Part shown: in pieces, positions 8,651 through 16,358 of the stretch
Layout: each line of letters opens with the position of its first letter
How positions within the stretch are numbered: the first letter of the stretch is position 1
DNA from: G965219965 sp965219965
GTDB taxonomy: Bacteria > Pseudomonadota > Alphaproteobacteria > RS24
Direction: 5' to 3'
DNA length: 64,000 bases
NCBI GenBank assembly: GCA_965219965.1
Contig: OZ244796.1
Span: 1,302,001 to 1,366,000, forward strand
Translations under genes and position numbers: made by a program
The notes under the pieces: generated by a model
Told to the model about the DNA's origin: nothing
Database searches by the model: none
What the model saw: only the letters and a program-made list of their open reading frames with translations

Positions 8651-9692
8651 AGTTGACTCCTTTTTGCAAAAGCCTGACCCGTCTATTCGGCTTATTTTGT
8701 TTTACGGCCATGACATAGGCGCGATGCGCGAACATGCGCGCAATCTTTCCCAACGCATACGCGGCAAAGAGGCCGACCCGATGTTGCAAGTGGACATAGA
8801 CGAAGCCACGCTCGCCGCCACGCCGCAAAAACTTTATGATGAAGCCGCCGCTATCCCGATGTTTGGCGGCACAAAGGTGATTGAACTCACCCTGAATGGG
8901 GACGCGCAATGCAAAACCATTGCTGCCTATCTTGACGATGCCATAGATGAAACGCTGGTGATTATTCGCGCTGGCAATCTCAAACCCGCCTCTAAATTAC
9001 GCAAGCTCATTGAAAAAGCCGACAACGCCATGGCACTGCCTTGCTATGCTGATGACTCGCGCACCATTCAACGTTTGGCGCGGGAATATCTTGCTCGTGA
9101 AGGTTTTCGCATTGAAGCGGCCGCCATGACGCATTTAGCCCACCAGCTTGGCAGTGACCGCGGCGTGACCATGCGCGAGCTAGAGCGTTTGGTTTTATAT
9201 AAAGGGCCCAAAGGCACCCCCGCCCATAAAGAAGATGAAACCATTATGATAACGCTGGACGATGTGGAACGCGCTATGGGCGATAGCGCGGCGATGATGC
9301 CCGACACTTTGGTGGATGCGGTTTGCGGCGGCCAAACCGAAGAGGCCGATAAAGCCCTTTCGCGCCTCATGGCGGGCGGCAAAAACAGCCAATATATGTT
9401 GCTGTGCTTGCGGCGGCATTTTCAGGCTTTGCATTTGTGTTTAAGCCATATTCAAAATGGCGCGAGCCAAGACGAAGCCTTACGCGCCGCCTTTCGCCCG
9501 CCTTTGCATTTCAAACGCAAGCCCCAAGTCAACCAACAACTTAGCATTTGGCATTTGGGCAAAATTGAAACCGCCTTGCACATTCTCCATGAAGCCGAAG
9601 CCGATTGCCGCCGCACTGGCACACCCATTGACGCGGTCGCCGCGCATACGATTTTGCGCCTCACCCGTGCGGGGCAAAGATTAGCAAGTTAA
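8631..9692 (+). CDS. holA: DNA polymerase III subunit delta
   Basis: 353 aa. HolA is the clamp-loader subunit that opens the beta clamp. Family features are FLQKPDPSIRLILFYGHD near the start, VIELTLNGD and LVIIRAGNLKPASKLRKL in the AAA-like part, and GVTMRELERLVLYKG. The typical C-terminal domain for clamp-loader assembly follows. It overlaps lptE and ends seven bp from the convergent parB stop. Confidence 0.93.
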   Translation: MLRKAHEVDSFLQKPDPSIRLILFYGHDIGAMREHARNLSQRIRGKEADPMLQVDIDEATLAATPQKLYDEAAAIPMFGGTKVIELTLNGDAQCKTIAAYLDDAIDETLVIIRAGNLKPASKLRKLIEKADNAMALPCYADDSRTIQRLAREYLAREGFRIEAAAMTHLAHQLGSDRGVTMRELERLVLYKGPKGTPAHKEDETIMITLDDVERAMGDSAAMMPDTLVDAVCGGQTEEADKALSRLMAGGKNSQYMLLCLRRHFQALHLCLSHIQNGASQDEALRAAFRPPLHFKRKPQVNQQLSIWHLGKIETALHILHEAEADCRRTGTPIDAVAAHTILRLTRAGQRLAS

Positions 9693-9699
9693 AGCCCTC

Positions 9700-10680
9700 T
9701 TAAAGTTCTGGCGCGTTCAGCACCAAACGGCGGACAATATCATCTAACTGCTCAAGTGATTTATAAGAAATGGTCAATGCCCCACCTTCGCCGCGATGCG
9801 TGATATTGGTTTTAAGGCCAAGCTGTTCTTCCAAAGTTCTTTCCAAAGCCCGCGTATTGGCATCTTTGGCCGAATAGCTGCGCCCAGAGCCGCCCGAAAA
9901 TGTGTCATCATCATCATTATCTTTTTTAGCCAGCATTTTTTCTACGGCGCGGACGGTTAAACCCTCATCAACAATTTTTTGCGCCAGCGCGTCTGCATTA
10001 TCATGCGCCAACACCGCACGCGCATGACCCAACACCATGCTCCCATCGGTGAGAAAGCCGCGAATAAGTTCGCTCGCACTATTAAGCCGCAATATATTGG
10101 CAATATGACTGCGGCTTTTGCCCAGCACTTTAGACAAAGTCGCTTGCGTGTAACCAAATTCATCCATCAGGCGGCGAAAGGCTTGTGCTTCTTCAATCGG
10201 ATTCAAATCCATGCGTTGCACATTTTCAATAATGCCAATTTCCAAAGCCTCAGCATCAGAAAGCGGGCGCACAATCACTGGCAGTTCATGCAGGCCCGCT
10301 ATTTGCGCCGCCCGCCATCGGCGTTCGCCCGCGACAATTTCATACGAACCATTTTCGCCGCCTGCGGGGCGCACCAAAAGCGGTTGCAACACGCCCTTTT
10401 CCTTGAGCGAGCTGGCCAATTCCTGCAACGCCTCTTCGGGAAATTCTTGGCGCGGTTGCCCCGCGCCCGGCTTGAGCTGGTCGGTGCCAAGCCATTGAAA
10501 GCCCTTTAACGTGGCGGCGTTTTTTGTATCGGGTATAATTTGCACCCCGCTCGTCCTACTTGCTTGGCCAGTTTCATTATCGCCGCCCGTTTGCTCGCCC
10601 GTTTCATTAGGCGCGTCAAGCGCGGCATCGCCAATCAGTGCCGATAGGCCGCGCCCTAATCCTCTGCGTTTCTTTTTCAT
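9700..10680 (-). CDS. parB: chromosome-partitioning protein ParB
   Basis: 326 aa. The N terminus KKRRGLGRGLSALIG is typical of chromosomal ParB. The CTPase/partition domain shows QPRQEF, GERRWRAAQIAG and ENVQRMDLNPIEEA; a helix-turn-helix for parS binding follows (TQATLSKVLGKSRSHIANIL); the C-terminal ~50 residues are the dimerisation domain. It overlaps parA by 4 bp (ATGA), so the two are translationally coupled. A matching parS site is in rsmG 2.2 kb upstream. Confidence 0.96.
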   Translation of the reverse strand: MKKKRRGLGRGLSALIGDAALDAPNETGEQTGGDNETGQASRTSGVQIIPDTKNAATLKGFQWLGTDQLKPGAGQPRQEFPEEALQELASSLKEKGVLQPLLVRPAGGENGSYEIVAGERRWRAAQIAGLHELPVIVRPLSDAEALEIGIIENVQRMDLNPIEEAQAFRRLMDEFGYTQATLSKVLGKSRSHIANILRLNSASELIRGFLTDGSMVLGHARAVLAHDNADALAQKIVDEGLTVRAVEKMLAKKDNDDDDTFSGGSGRSYSAKDANTRALERTLEEQLGLKTNITHRGEGGALTISYKSLEQLDDIVRRLVLNAPEL

Positions 10681-11594
10681 CTCTGCCTCTCTTCCATTTG
10701 GTTTTCGTCACGTTCACGCTTAATCAACTCCGATGCCAGCCGCATATAGGCTTGCGAACCAGCGCATTTATTATCGTAAAGCAAAGCAGGCTGGCCAAAT
10801 GAGGGGGCTTCTGACACGCGCACATTGCGCGGGATAAGTGTGTGATAAACCTTATCACCAAAATGCGAACGCACATCTTCTTCCACTTGCGCCGATAAAT
10901 TATTGCGCGGGTCATACATGGTCAGCACAATGCCCTGAATATCTAAATTCGGATTCAGTGTATCACGCACCTGTTCCACTGTGCCTAATAATTGCGTTAA
11001 ACCTTCCAGTGCAAAAAATTCTGCTTGCAATGGCACAAGAAGAGATTGCGCCGCCGTCATCGCATTAAGCGTCAGCAAATTCAAACTTGGCGGGCAATCA
11101 ATCAACACATAATCATACGGGCAGTCGCCCCATGCCGCGAGCGCGTCTTTAAGCCGATGCAAACGGCGCGGGTTTTCAGATAATTCCATTTCCGCGCCGA
11201 GCAAATCCATGCTTGACGAAAGCAAGTCCAAATTCGGCACCTCTGTCGGCGCGACCGCTTCGTCCAACGCCACCCCGTCCACCAAAACATGAAAAGATGT
11301 ATGCGTGCGGTCTTGCGCACCAACGCCCAGCCCCGTGCCGGCATTGCCTTGCGGATCCAAATCAATCAGCAAAACCCGCCCGCCAATCGCCGCTAAAGCT
11401 GTCGCAAGATTTATCGCCGTGGTGGTTTTGCCCACGCCACCTTTTTGATTAGCCAGCGCAATAATACGTGACACCCCCGCCGCCCGCACCGCCGCCGACC
11501 GACCTGCCGACTGCGCGACTAACTGCGCCGCCGCTTCACCGCGCCCCGCTTGCGCCTGAACATCTGACTCACGCATGACATTTTCTTTTTTCAT
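10677..11594 (-). CDS. parA: chromosome-partitioning ATPase ParA
   Basis: 305 aa from the ATG at 11594. Deviant Walker A KGGVGKT at residues 51-57, Walker A-prime LLIDLDPQGNAGTGLG and Walker B YVLIDCPPSLNLLTLNA identify a ParA/Soj ATPase that drives ParB-parS complexes over the nucleoid. The ~45-residue Ala/Arg/Gln-rich extension ahead of the P-loop is unusual. An in-frame ATG at 11606 exists, but the sequence between the two ATGs (GGAAG) makes a good ribosome-binding site for the second. Degenerate copies of this 5' end lie upstream. Confidence 0.95.
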   Translation of the reverse strand: MKKENVMRESDVQAQAGRGEAAAQLVAQSAGRSAAVRAAGVSRIIALANQKGGVGKTTTAINLATALAAIGGRVLLIDLDPQGNAGTGLGVGAQDRTHTSFHVLVDGVALDEAVAPTEVPNLDLLSSSMDLLGAEMELSENPRRLHRLKDALAAWGDCPYDYVLIDCPPSLNLLTLNAMTAAQSLLVPLQAEFFALEGLTQLLGTVEQVRDTLNPNLDIQGIVLTMYDPRNNLSAQVEEDVRSHFGDKVYHTLIPRNVRVSEAPSFGQPALLYDNKCAGSQAYMRLASELIKRERDENQMEERQR

Positions 11595-12026
11595 ATCCGC
11601 TTCCATCTAACCCACAAACTGCCCAACATAAAAATAAATGCTCTCATCTTCGCGTATCAATGCCTAACCCCATTCATAGCATTTGCGTTTTCATATCCGC
11701 TTCCATCTTCCAAACCGCGCCGCCTTTGTTTCCTGCGCCACCACTACCTTCTGCTCCGCCATCGCTTTCTGCCCTGTCATTGCCGCCCTTGCTTGCTACT
11801 CCACTACTTTTTTCTGCGCCACCTTTGTTTCTGCGCCACCTTTGCCGCACCACCTTCCCCCGCCGCCGCTTCGCGCCCCGCCGATGCCTCACGACCCGCC
11901 GCACCAGACTCACGCACAACATTCTCTCTCTTCACCTTCATTCGTGGTTTCCTCATTTGCTGCCCCACGCTTTTCATACACTCCCACTATTTTTCATTCG
12001 CGGTTTCTTCATATCTGTTTCCATCT
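11591..12026 (-). repeat. repeated box around the parA translation start (three copies)
   Basis: On the minus strand the 18-mer AGATGGAAGCGGATATGA is exact at 11591-11608 (the parA start) and at 11691-11708, and recurs with two changes at 12009-12026. Each copy contains a ribosome-binding-like GGAAG and an ATG; the two upstream copies lead only into very short frames. Confidence 0.8.
11804..11977 (-). pseudogene. decayed duplicate of the parA 5' end
   Basis: A 57-codon minus-strand frame reading (M)KVKRENVVRESG, then AGREAAAGEGGAAKVAQ, before a stop at 11804. The start of real ParA reads KKENVMRES, then AGRGEAAAQLVAQ. The match in order and spacing indicates a duplicated fragment of the parA N-terminal extension that never reaches a P-loop. 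A short internal repeat, MRKPRMK here and MKKPRMK just upstream, suggests several rounds of duplication. It lies in the 618-bp gap between rsmG and parA, which holds no other credible gene. Confidence 0.65.
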
Positions 12027-12224
12027 AACCTGCCAACCAAAGCCAAACAACAACTTTGCCATACCCCGCATACCCCGCACGCCATTCGCACAACCAAATC
12101 TCCTAAAACGCCCGCTTTTGCGGTTATTTGAGCGATTTTGCCCGATTTTACCGCTGCTTAGCGGGGTTTCGGCACGGCTTTGCTAAAACTTCGCAATGAC
12201 TTTGCCGTGATTTTGACCGGCCCG

Positions 12225-12914
12225 TCAAGCCCCATGCGGCTGCGGACGGCCACAAATAAGAATACGGGCATCTTTATTGGTGTCACTTGGGACAATATCC
12301 ACAGCAAAATCGCCCCATTTTTGCGCTTTTTCCAGCTCCGCCGCCCATGTTTTTCCTTTCAAAAACAACCCCTTAGTATGCGGAGCGAAATAAGGCTGCG
12401 CCAATGCCAGCAAATCCGGTAAAGGTGCTAAGGCACGAGCGCTAATCACATCAATATTGGCAAAACAACTCGGATTTTGCGCCTGCATAGCCTCAATACG
12501 CCCCTCATGCACCACAGCCGCCACACCTGTTTCACGGATAACAGTCTGCAAAAAAGCGCATTTGCGCCCATCTGATTCAATGAGATGTACTTCAGGCACA
12601 GCTTCGGTGAGATTTGCGGATTTTGAGGTTTTTTCAGCCTGCAAAATGGCAACGACCACCCCAGGGAAGCCCCCGCCCGCGCCCATATCCACCCATTTGT
12701 GCCAATGCGGCGGGGCATGGCACAAAAGCTGAGCAGAATCGGCTATGTGCCGCCGCCAAAATGCCTCTCCCGTGTCGTCTAGCGTAGATACGCCGACCAG
12801 ATTCACCACCTTTTGCCATTTTCTCAACAGTTTTTCGTAAATCTCCAGCCGCAAAAATGTTCCACGTGGAACATCATAGCTCTGCATAAAGCCTTTAGCT
12901 GCATCGGAAATCAT
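12225..12914 (-). CDS. rsmG: 16S rRNA (guanine-N7)-methyltransferase RsmG
   Basis: 229 aa. SAM-dependent enzyme that methylates G527 of 16S rRNA. Features are KWQKVVNLVGVSTLDD, WVDMGAGGGFPGVVVAI (SAM-binding loop), HLIESDGRKCAFLQTV and SARALAPLPDLLALA. Residues 15-20 (VPRGTF) are encoded by a perfect parS palindrome, the same place where many RsmG proteins read VSRET for the same reason. It follows mnmG by 20 bp in the classic gid cluster. Confidence 0.95.
   Translation of the reverse strand: MISDAAKGFMQSYDVPRGTFLRLEIYEKLLRKWQKVVNLVGVSTLDDTGEAFWRRHIADSAQLLCHAPPHWHKWVDMGAGGGFPGVVVAILQAEKTSKSANLTEAVPEVHLIESDGRKCAFLQTVIRETGVAAVVHEGRIEAMQAQNPSCFANIDVISARALAPLPDLLALAQPYFAPHTKGLFLKGKTWAAELEKAQKWGDFAVDIVPSDTNKDARILICGRPQPHGA
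12858..12873. promoter_or_regulatory. parS centromere site inside rsmG
   Basis: TGTTCCACGTGGAACA, a perfect 16-bp palindrome identical to known chromosomal parS sequences bound by ParB. It sits in codons of the rsmG N terminus, 2.2 kb upstream of parB, matching the usual location of parS near parAB and the origin. Confidence 0.9.
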
Positions 12915-12934
12915 ATTTTATACCTTTTGGCGAT

Positions 12935-14854
12935 CTATTTCGCCACAAACTGCTTTCCACCGCGTTTTCCGCCTTGTTTTTTGGCTTGATGCAGTAAAAG
13001 CGTCAATGCAGCGGGGGTCATACCGTCTAGCCGCGCCGCTTGCCCCAATGTGGCGGGCTGTGCCGCCGCTAATTTCTGTCGCGCTTCGGTGGAAATGCCT
13101 GTCAGGGCCATATAGTCCAAATCTGGCGGTAGGCGCAAATTTTCATCGCGCCGAAAGGCGGCAATATCGGCCTTTTGGCGATCAAGATAACCCGCATATT
13201 GCGCATCTGTAGCAATTTGGGTGCGAATATCCGCCCGCCAGCCCTGCATTTGCGGCCATAGGGCGGCTAATTGCCCCCATTCAATATCGCGGTGAGCGAG
13301 CAAATCCAACAGGGAGCGGCGTAAACCGTCATCATTAACAGGTAGCCCTTTGGCACGCGCTTCATTCGGGGTCATGGTTGTGTTGGTGACAAAATCATAG
13401 GCCGCCGCTAAATGTGCGGATTTCTCGGCAAAAGCCACTTGCCGTTTGGTGCCAACACAGCCCAGCTGCACGCCGCGCTTGGTTAGCCGTCGGTCAGCAT
13501 TATCGGCTCGCAAAGTCAGCCGATATTCCGCCCGTGCGGTGAACATGCGATAGGGTTCGGACACGCCCTTAGTGACCAAATCATCAATCATCACGCCGAT
13601 ATAAGCATCGGCACGGTCTAGCGTGAAACCCTTTCTGGAAGGGGCGTTTGGCCGTTCGCCTGCGCGTGTGCCAGCGCATAAGGCGGCATTTAGCCCAGCC
13701 ATCAGCCCTTGTCCGGCGGCCTCTTCATAGCCCGTTGTGCCGTTAATTTGCCCAGCCAAAAACAACCCGCTTAGCTTTTTGGTTTCCAGCGTGGCGGTCA
13801 GCTCACGCGGGTCAATATAATCATATTCAATGGCATAGCCCGCCCGCCGAATGACAGCCTTTTCTAACCCAGGGATGGTGCGGATAAAAGCGGCCTGCAC
13901 GGCTTCGGGCAAGGCGGTGGAAATGCCATTGGGATAAACCGTGTCATCGTCCAGCCCCTCTGGCTCAAGGAAAATCTGGTGCCGTTCGCGCTCCGCAAAG
14001 CGCGTCACTTTATCTTCAATAGAGGGGCAGTAGCGCGGCCCAGTGCTGTGGATTTGGCCGGAAAAAACGGGCGATTTTAATAGGTTTTCCCGAATAATTT
14101 CATGGGTTTGGCTGGTCGTGCCAGTGATATGGCACAGGGTTTGCGGCGTGGTGATGGCGTCCGTCAAAAAGGAAAACGGCACGGGCGGCTTATCGCCGTC
14201 TTGCGCTGTGCAGGCGGCATAATCAATGCTGCCACCGTCCAAACGCGGCGGCGTACCCGTTTTCAGCCGCCCCATGTTAAAGCCGAGCGCGTAAAGGCGT
14301 TGCGCCAGCTTCTGCGCGGGCGGCGCACCGAACCGCCCAGCCGACACGCGCTTGTCGCCCAAATGAATCAGGCCGTTTAAGAATGTGCCAGTGGTTAAAA
14401 CCACAGCCGCCGCCGTGTAAAGCCGCCCCTGCACATCCATAACGCCCTGTATTATATCGTTTTTCACTGATAAATCAGACACATCCGCCTCTATGCACGT
14501 CAAATTCGGCGTGTTAAAAATCGCCTCCTGCATGGCGGCGCGATAAAGGGCGCGGTCGGCCTGAGCGCGTGGCCCATGCACAGCAGGGCCTTTGCGGCGG
14601 TTCAGCAGGCGAAACTGAATCCCGCCCCTGTCGGCGACGCGCCCCATCAGCCCGTCCAGCGCGTCTATCTCGCGCACCAAATGCCCCTTGCCCACGCCGC
14701 CAATGGCCGGATTGCACGACATTTCGCCAATGGTGGCCAATTTATGCGTCAGCAAAAGCGTGTCCGCGCCCATGCGCGCGGCGGCGGCGGCGGCCTCGCA
14801 CCCGGCATGGCCGCCCCCGATGATAATGACATCAAATTTCGTTTTGCTGCTCAT
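12935..14854 (-). CDS. mnmG: tRNA uridine-5-carboxymethylaminomethyl modification enzyme MnmG
   Basis: 639 aa FAD protein that, with MnmE, modifies the wobble uridine of certain tRNAs. Dinucleotide-binding GGGHAG at residues 13-18, GEMSCNPAIGGVGKGHLVREIDALDG, the FAD-domain motif GQINGTTGYEEAAGQG and TARAEYRLTLRADNAD identify it. The frame stays open another 170 codons upstream, but only because that DNA is pyrimidine-rich on the coding strand. MSSKTKFDVIIIGGG is where homologues start, and GGAG precedes it. Normally mnmE follows directly upstream; here 3.2 kb of accessory DNA separates them. Confidence 0.96.
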   Translation of the reverse strand: MSSKTKFDVIIIGGGHAGCEAAAAAARMGADTLLLTHKLATIGEMSCNPAIGGVGKGHLVREIDALDGLMGRVADRGGIQFRLLNRRKGPAVHGPRAQADRALYRAAMQEAIFNTPNLTCIEADVSDLSVKNDIIQGVMDVQGRLYTAAAVVLTTGTFLNGLIHLGDKRVSAGRFGAPPAQKLAQRLYALGFNMGRLKTGTPPRLDGGSIDYAACTAQDGDKPPVPFSFLTDAITTPQTLCHITGTTSQTHEIIRENLLKSPVFSGQIHSTGPRYCPSIEDKVTRFAERERHQIFLEPEGLDDDTVYPNGISTALPEAVQAAFIRTIPGLEKAVIRRAGYAIEYDYIDPRELTATLETKKLSGLFLAGQINGTTGYEEAAGQGLMAGLNAALCAGTRAGERPNAPSRKGFTLDRADAYIGVMIDDLVTKGVSEPYRMFTARAEYRLTLRADNADRRLTKRGVQLGCVGTKRQVAFAEKSAHLAAAYDFVTNTTMTPNEARAKGLPVNDDGLRRSLLDLLAHRDIEWGQLAALWPQMQGWRADIRTQIATDAQYAGYLDRQKADIAAFRRDENLRLPPDLDYMALTGISTEARQKLAAAQPATLGQAARLDGMTPAALTLLLHQAKKQGGKRGGKQFVAK

Positions 14855-14987
14855 AACTGCATTGACTCCGCGCTTTCGTTTTAATGGCTCGGCGCGGATT
14901 GGGCAAGCAGTTTGGGGGGTGTGAAATGGGGAGCGGTGATTGGTGTGCGGGCGGGGCGTGAGTGAGGGGAAGTGTAAGGGTATGCAG

Positions 14988-15412
14988 GACGCGGCGTTTG
15001 GGGAAGCCGCGAAGAAGGGGGCGCGAGGAAAGAGGGTGCGAGAAAAAGAGGGCGAGCAAGTCGGGTGGTGTGCGGGGTCGCAAGGACACGCGAAGAAAGA
15101 GTGGGTGGAAAATAAAGAGGGTGTGCCGATTTGGGGAAGGCGCGAGGAAGAGAGAGAAAAAGAGAGGGGGGAGCTATGGGGTGGTGGTGTGTGTTTGCGG
15201 AAGCCGCAAGGAAAGAAGCAAATAAAAAGAGGTTTAGGCTGTGCGGATGGTGAGAGGGTCGCAAAGAAAAACGGGATTTTATTTGGGGCAAAACGGGGCG
15301 GGGAAGTGTGAGAGTGTGCGGGGCGCGATTTAAGGTATGCGGCGGCACGCGAGGATAGGAGCAAATAAAAAGTTTTAAGGGTGGGGGCGTTTGGGGGACA
15401 CGCAAAAGAGAG
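14988..15412 (+). repeat. degenerate ~35-bp repeat family
   Basis: At least six imperfect copies of a unit close to GTTTGGGGAAGCCGCGAGG followed by AAAGAG, at about 14988-15018, 15064-15104, 15121-15150, 15185-15218, 15238-15270 and 15381-15412. A further copy is at 16317-16350, next to the restriction endonuclease gene. Copies vary in the central gaagccgc / ggtcgc / gacacgc core and in spacing. Confidence 0.6.
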
Positions 15413-15488
15413 TCGGCGGCGGGTGGGGGGTCAGCAGTTAGGAAAGAGCGACACGCAAATGCGGGGTTGGCCGCCTTTACTTTTTGGG
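15410..15488 (+). repeat. ~80-bp direct repeat, copy 1
   Basis: Begins GAGTCGGCGGCGGGTGGGG, contains GACACGCAAATGC and ends GGCCGCCTTTACTTTTTGG. The second copy is at 16238-16316 in the same orientation. Together they bracket the gene at 15578-16180. Confidence 0.8.
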
Positions 15489-15577
15489 GGGTATGCCGGG
15501 CGGCCTTGCTTTCGGTTATTGTTTGCCTGTAAGTTAAAAGATGCGCGGTTCATATCGCAAGAAAAGGTGAGGGCATA

Positions 15578-16180
15578 ATGAAAAACACTATTAAATTTTT
15601 ATCGGTCGCGTTTTTGTGTTTTCTGGCGATATTAGTATGGGAAAGAAGAGGCTGGCTTAATCAACAGGCGGCGCATTATGCGCCTTTTCTTGATGGTTTG
15701 GATAAGTTGATTGGCATAGCAATAAGTGTTGCACTATTTTGGCTTGCCTATCAGGCAAATAAAATTGCAAAGAGTAATCTTGAGCTTGCCGAACAAGAAA
15801 AAGAAAGTCGTAAATATCGTATAAACGCCGATGAGCGCAAAATTTTCTATTCATGTTATGAAAAACTTTCAAAAGCAAGGGAGCTTGTTTTGAAAAATGG
15901 TGCGGTTGATGGCGCAACACTGGAGCTGTATTTTAAGGCGCGGAACGAGGCCAGGTTGCAATTACCCGATAAGTTAGCCACTTACGCACAAAAACTTTTT
16001 GACATTGCCAGAAAAGCGTGGGCTATTAACGATACACATCTTTATCCCAAAAAGGGCAAAAGCCTGCCTGAGGGGGACGAGAGAAACGAAAAAGTTGAGG
16101 AGCATGATAATTATATCGGTCAGTTGCTTGATGCTCGGCCAGATAAAATTTTTGCCCGACATATGAAGATAAAAACATAG
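15578..16180 (+). CDS. hypothetical membrane protein in the accessory insertion
   Basis: 200 aa, not recognised. Two hydrophobic segments, about residues 6-21 (FLSVAFLCFLAILVW) and 44-59 (LIGIAISVALFWLAYQ), are followed by a charged stretch (SNLELAEQEKESRKYRINADE) likely to form a coiled coil, and a soluble C-terminal part with IFYSCYEKLSKARELVL. The sequence is more AT-rich than the surrounding core genes. It lies between two ~80-bp direct repeats, head-on with the restriction endonuclease gene. It may be cargo of the insertion; a role in defence is only a guess from location. Confidence 0.72.
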   Translation: MKNTIKFLSVAFLCFLAILVWERRGWLNQQAAHYAPFLDGLDKLIGIAISVALFWLAYQANKIAKSNLELAEQEKESRKYRINADERKIFYSCYEKLSKARELVLKNGAVDGATLELYFKARNEARLQLPDKLATYAQKLFDIARKAWAINDTHLYPKKGKSLPEGDERNEKVEEHDNYIGQLLDARPDKIFARHMKIKT

Positions 16181-16237
16181 TGCGGGGCAGGTACGGTGTT
16201 GGCTACCTTAAATCTTTTGTGGGGTGGACTTGTTAAG

Positions 16238-16316
16238 GAGTCGGCGGCAGGTGGGGTGTCGGCGGTGGGAAAAGGGACGACACGCAAATGCAGTGCTGGC
16301 CGCTTTTACTTTTTGG
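16238..16316 (+). repeat. ~80-bp direct repeat, copy 2
   Basis: Begins GAGTCGGCGGCAGGTGGGG, shares GACACGCAAATGC exactly with copy 1 and ends GGCCGCTTTTACTTTTTGG. By eye about four in five bases agree with the copy at 15410-15488. Confidence 0.8.
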
Positions 16317-16358
16317 TTGTGTGGTTTGTGGAAGCGGCGAGCGCGAAGGGCTGAGAAA

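Larger units (their letters stand above)
14855..15577. other. purine-rich, repeat-filled gap upstream of mnmG
   Basis: 723 bp without a credible gene. The + strand is strongly G/A-rich, so the complementary strand lacks stop codons and gives long spurious frames of low complexity. It is built from degenerate ~35-bp units and the first copy of an ~80-bp direct repeat, both described separately. No clear DnaA box, tRNA or terminator was seen in it. Confidence 0.7.

Noticed and set aside
11660..12186. Plus-strand frames upstream of parA
   Set aside because: Pyrimidine-rich low-complexity sequence with repetitive Pro/Phe/Ser translation and no family resemblance.
14855..15405. Long minus-strand frames, one continuous with mnmG
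   Set aside because: Low-complexity Pro/Ser/His/Leu translation caused by the pyrimidine-rich strand lacking stops; homologues begin at 14854 and no domain is visible.
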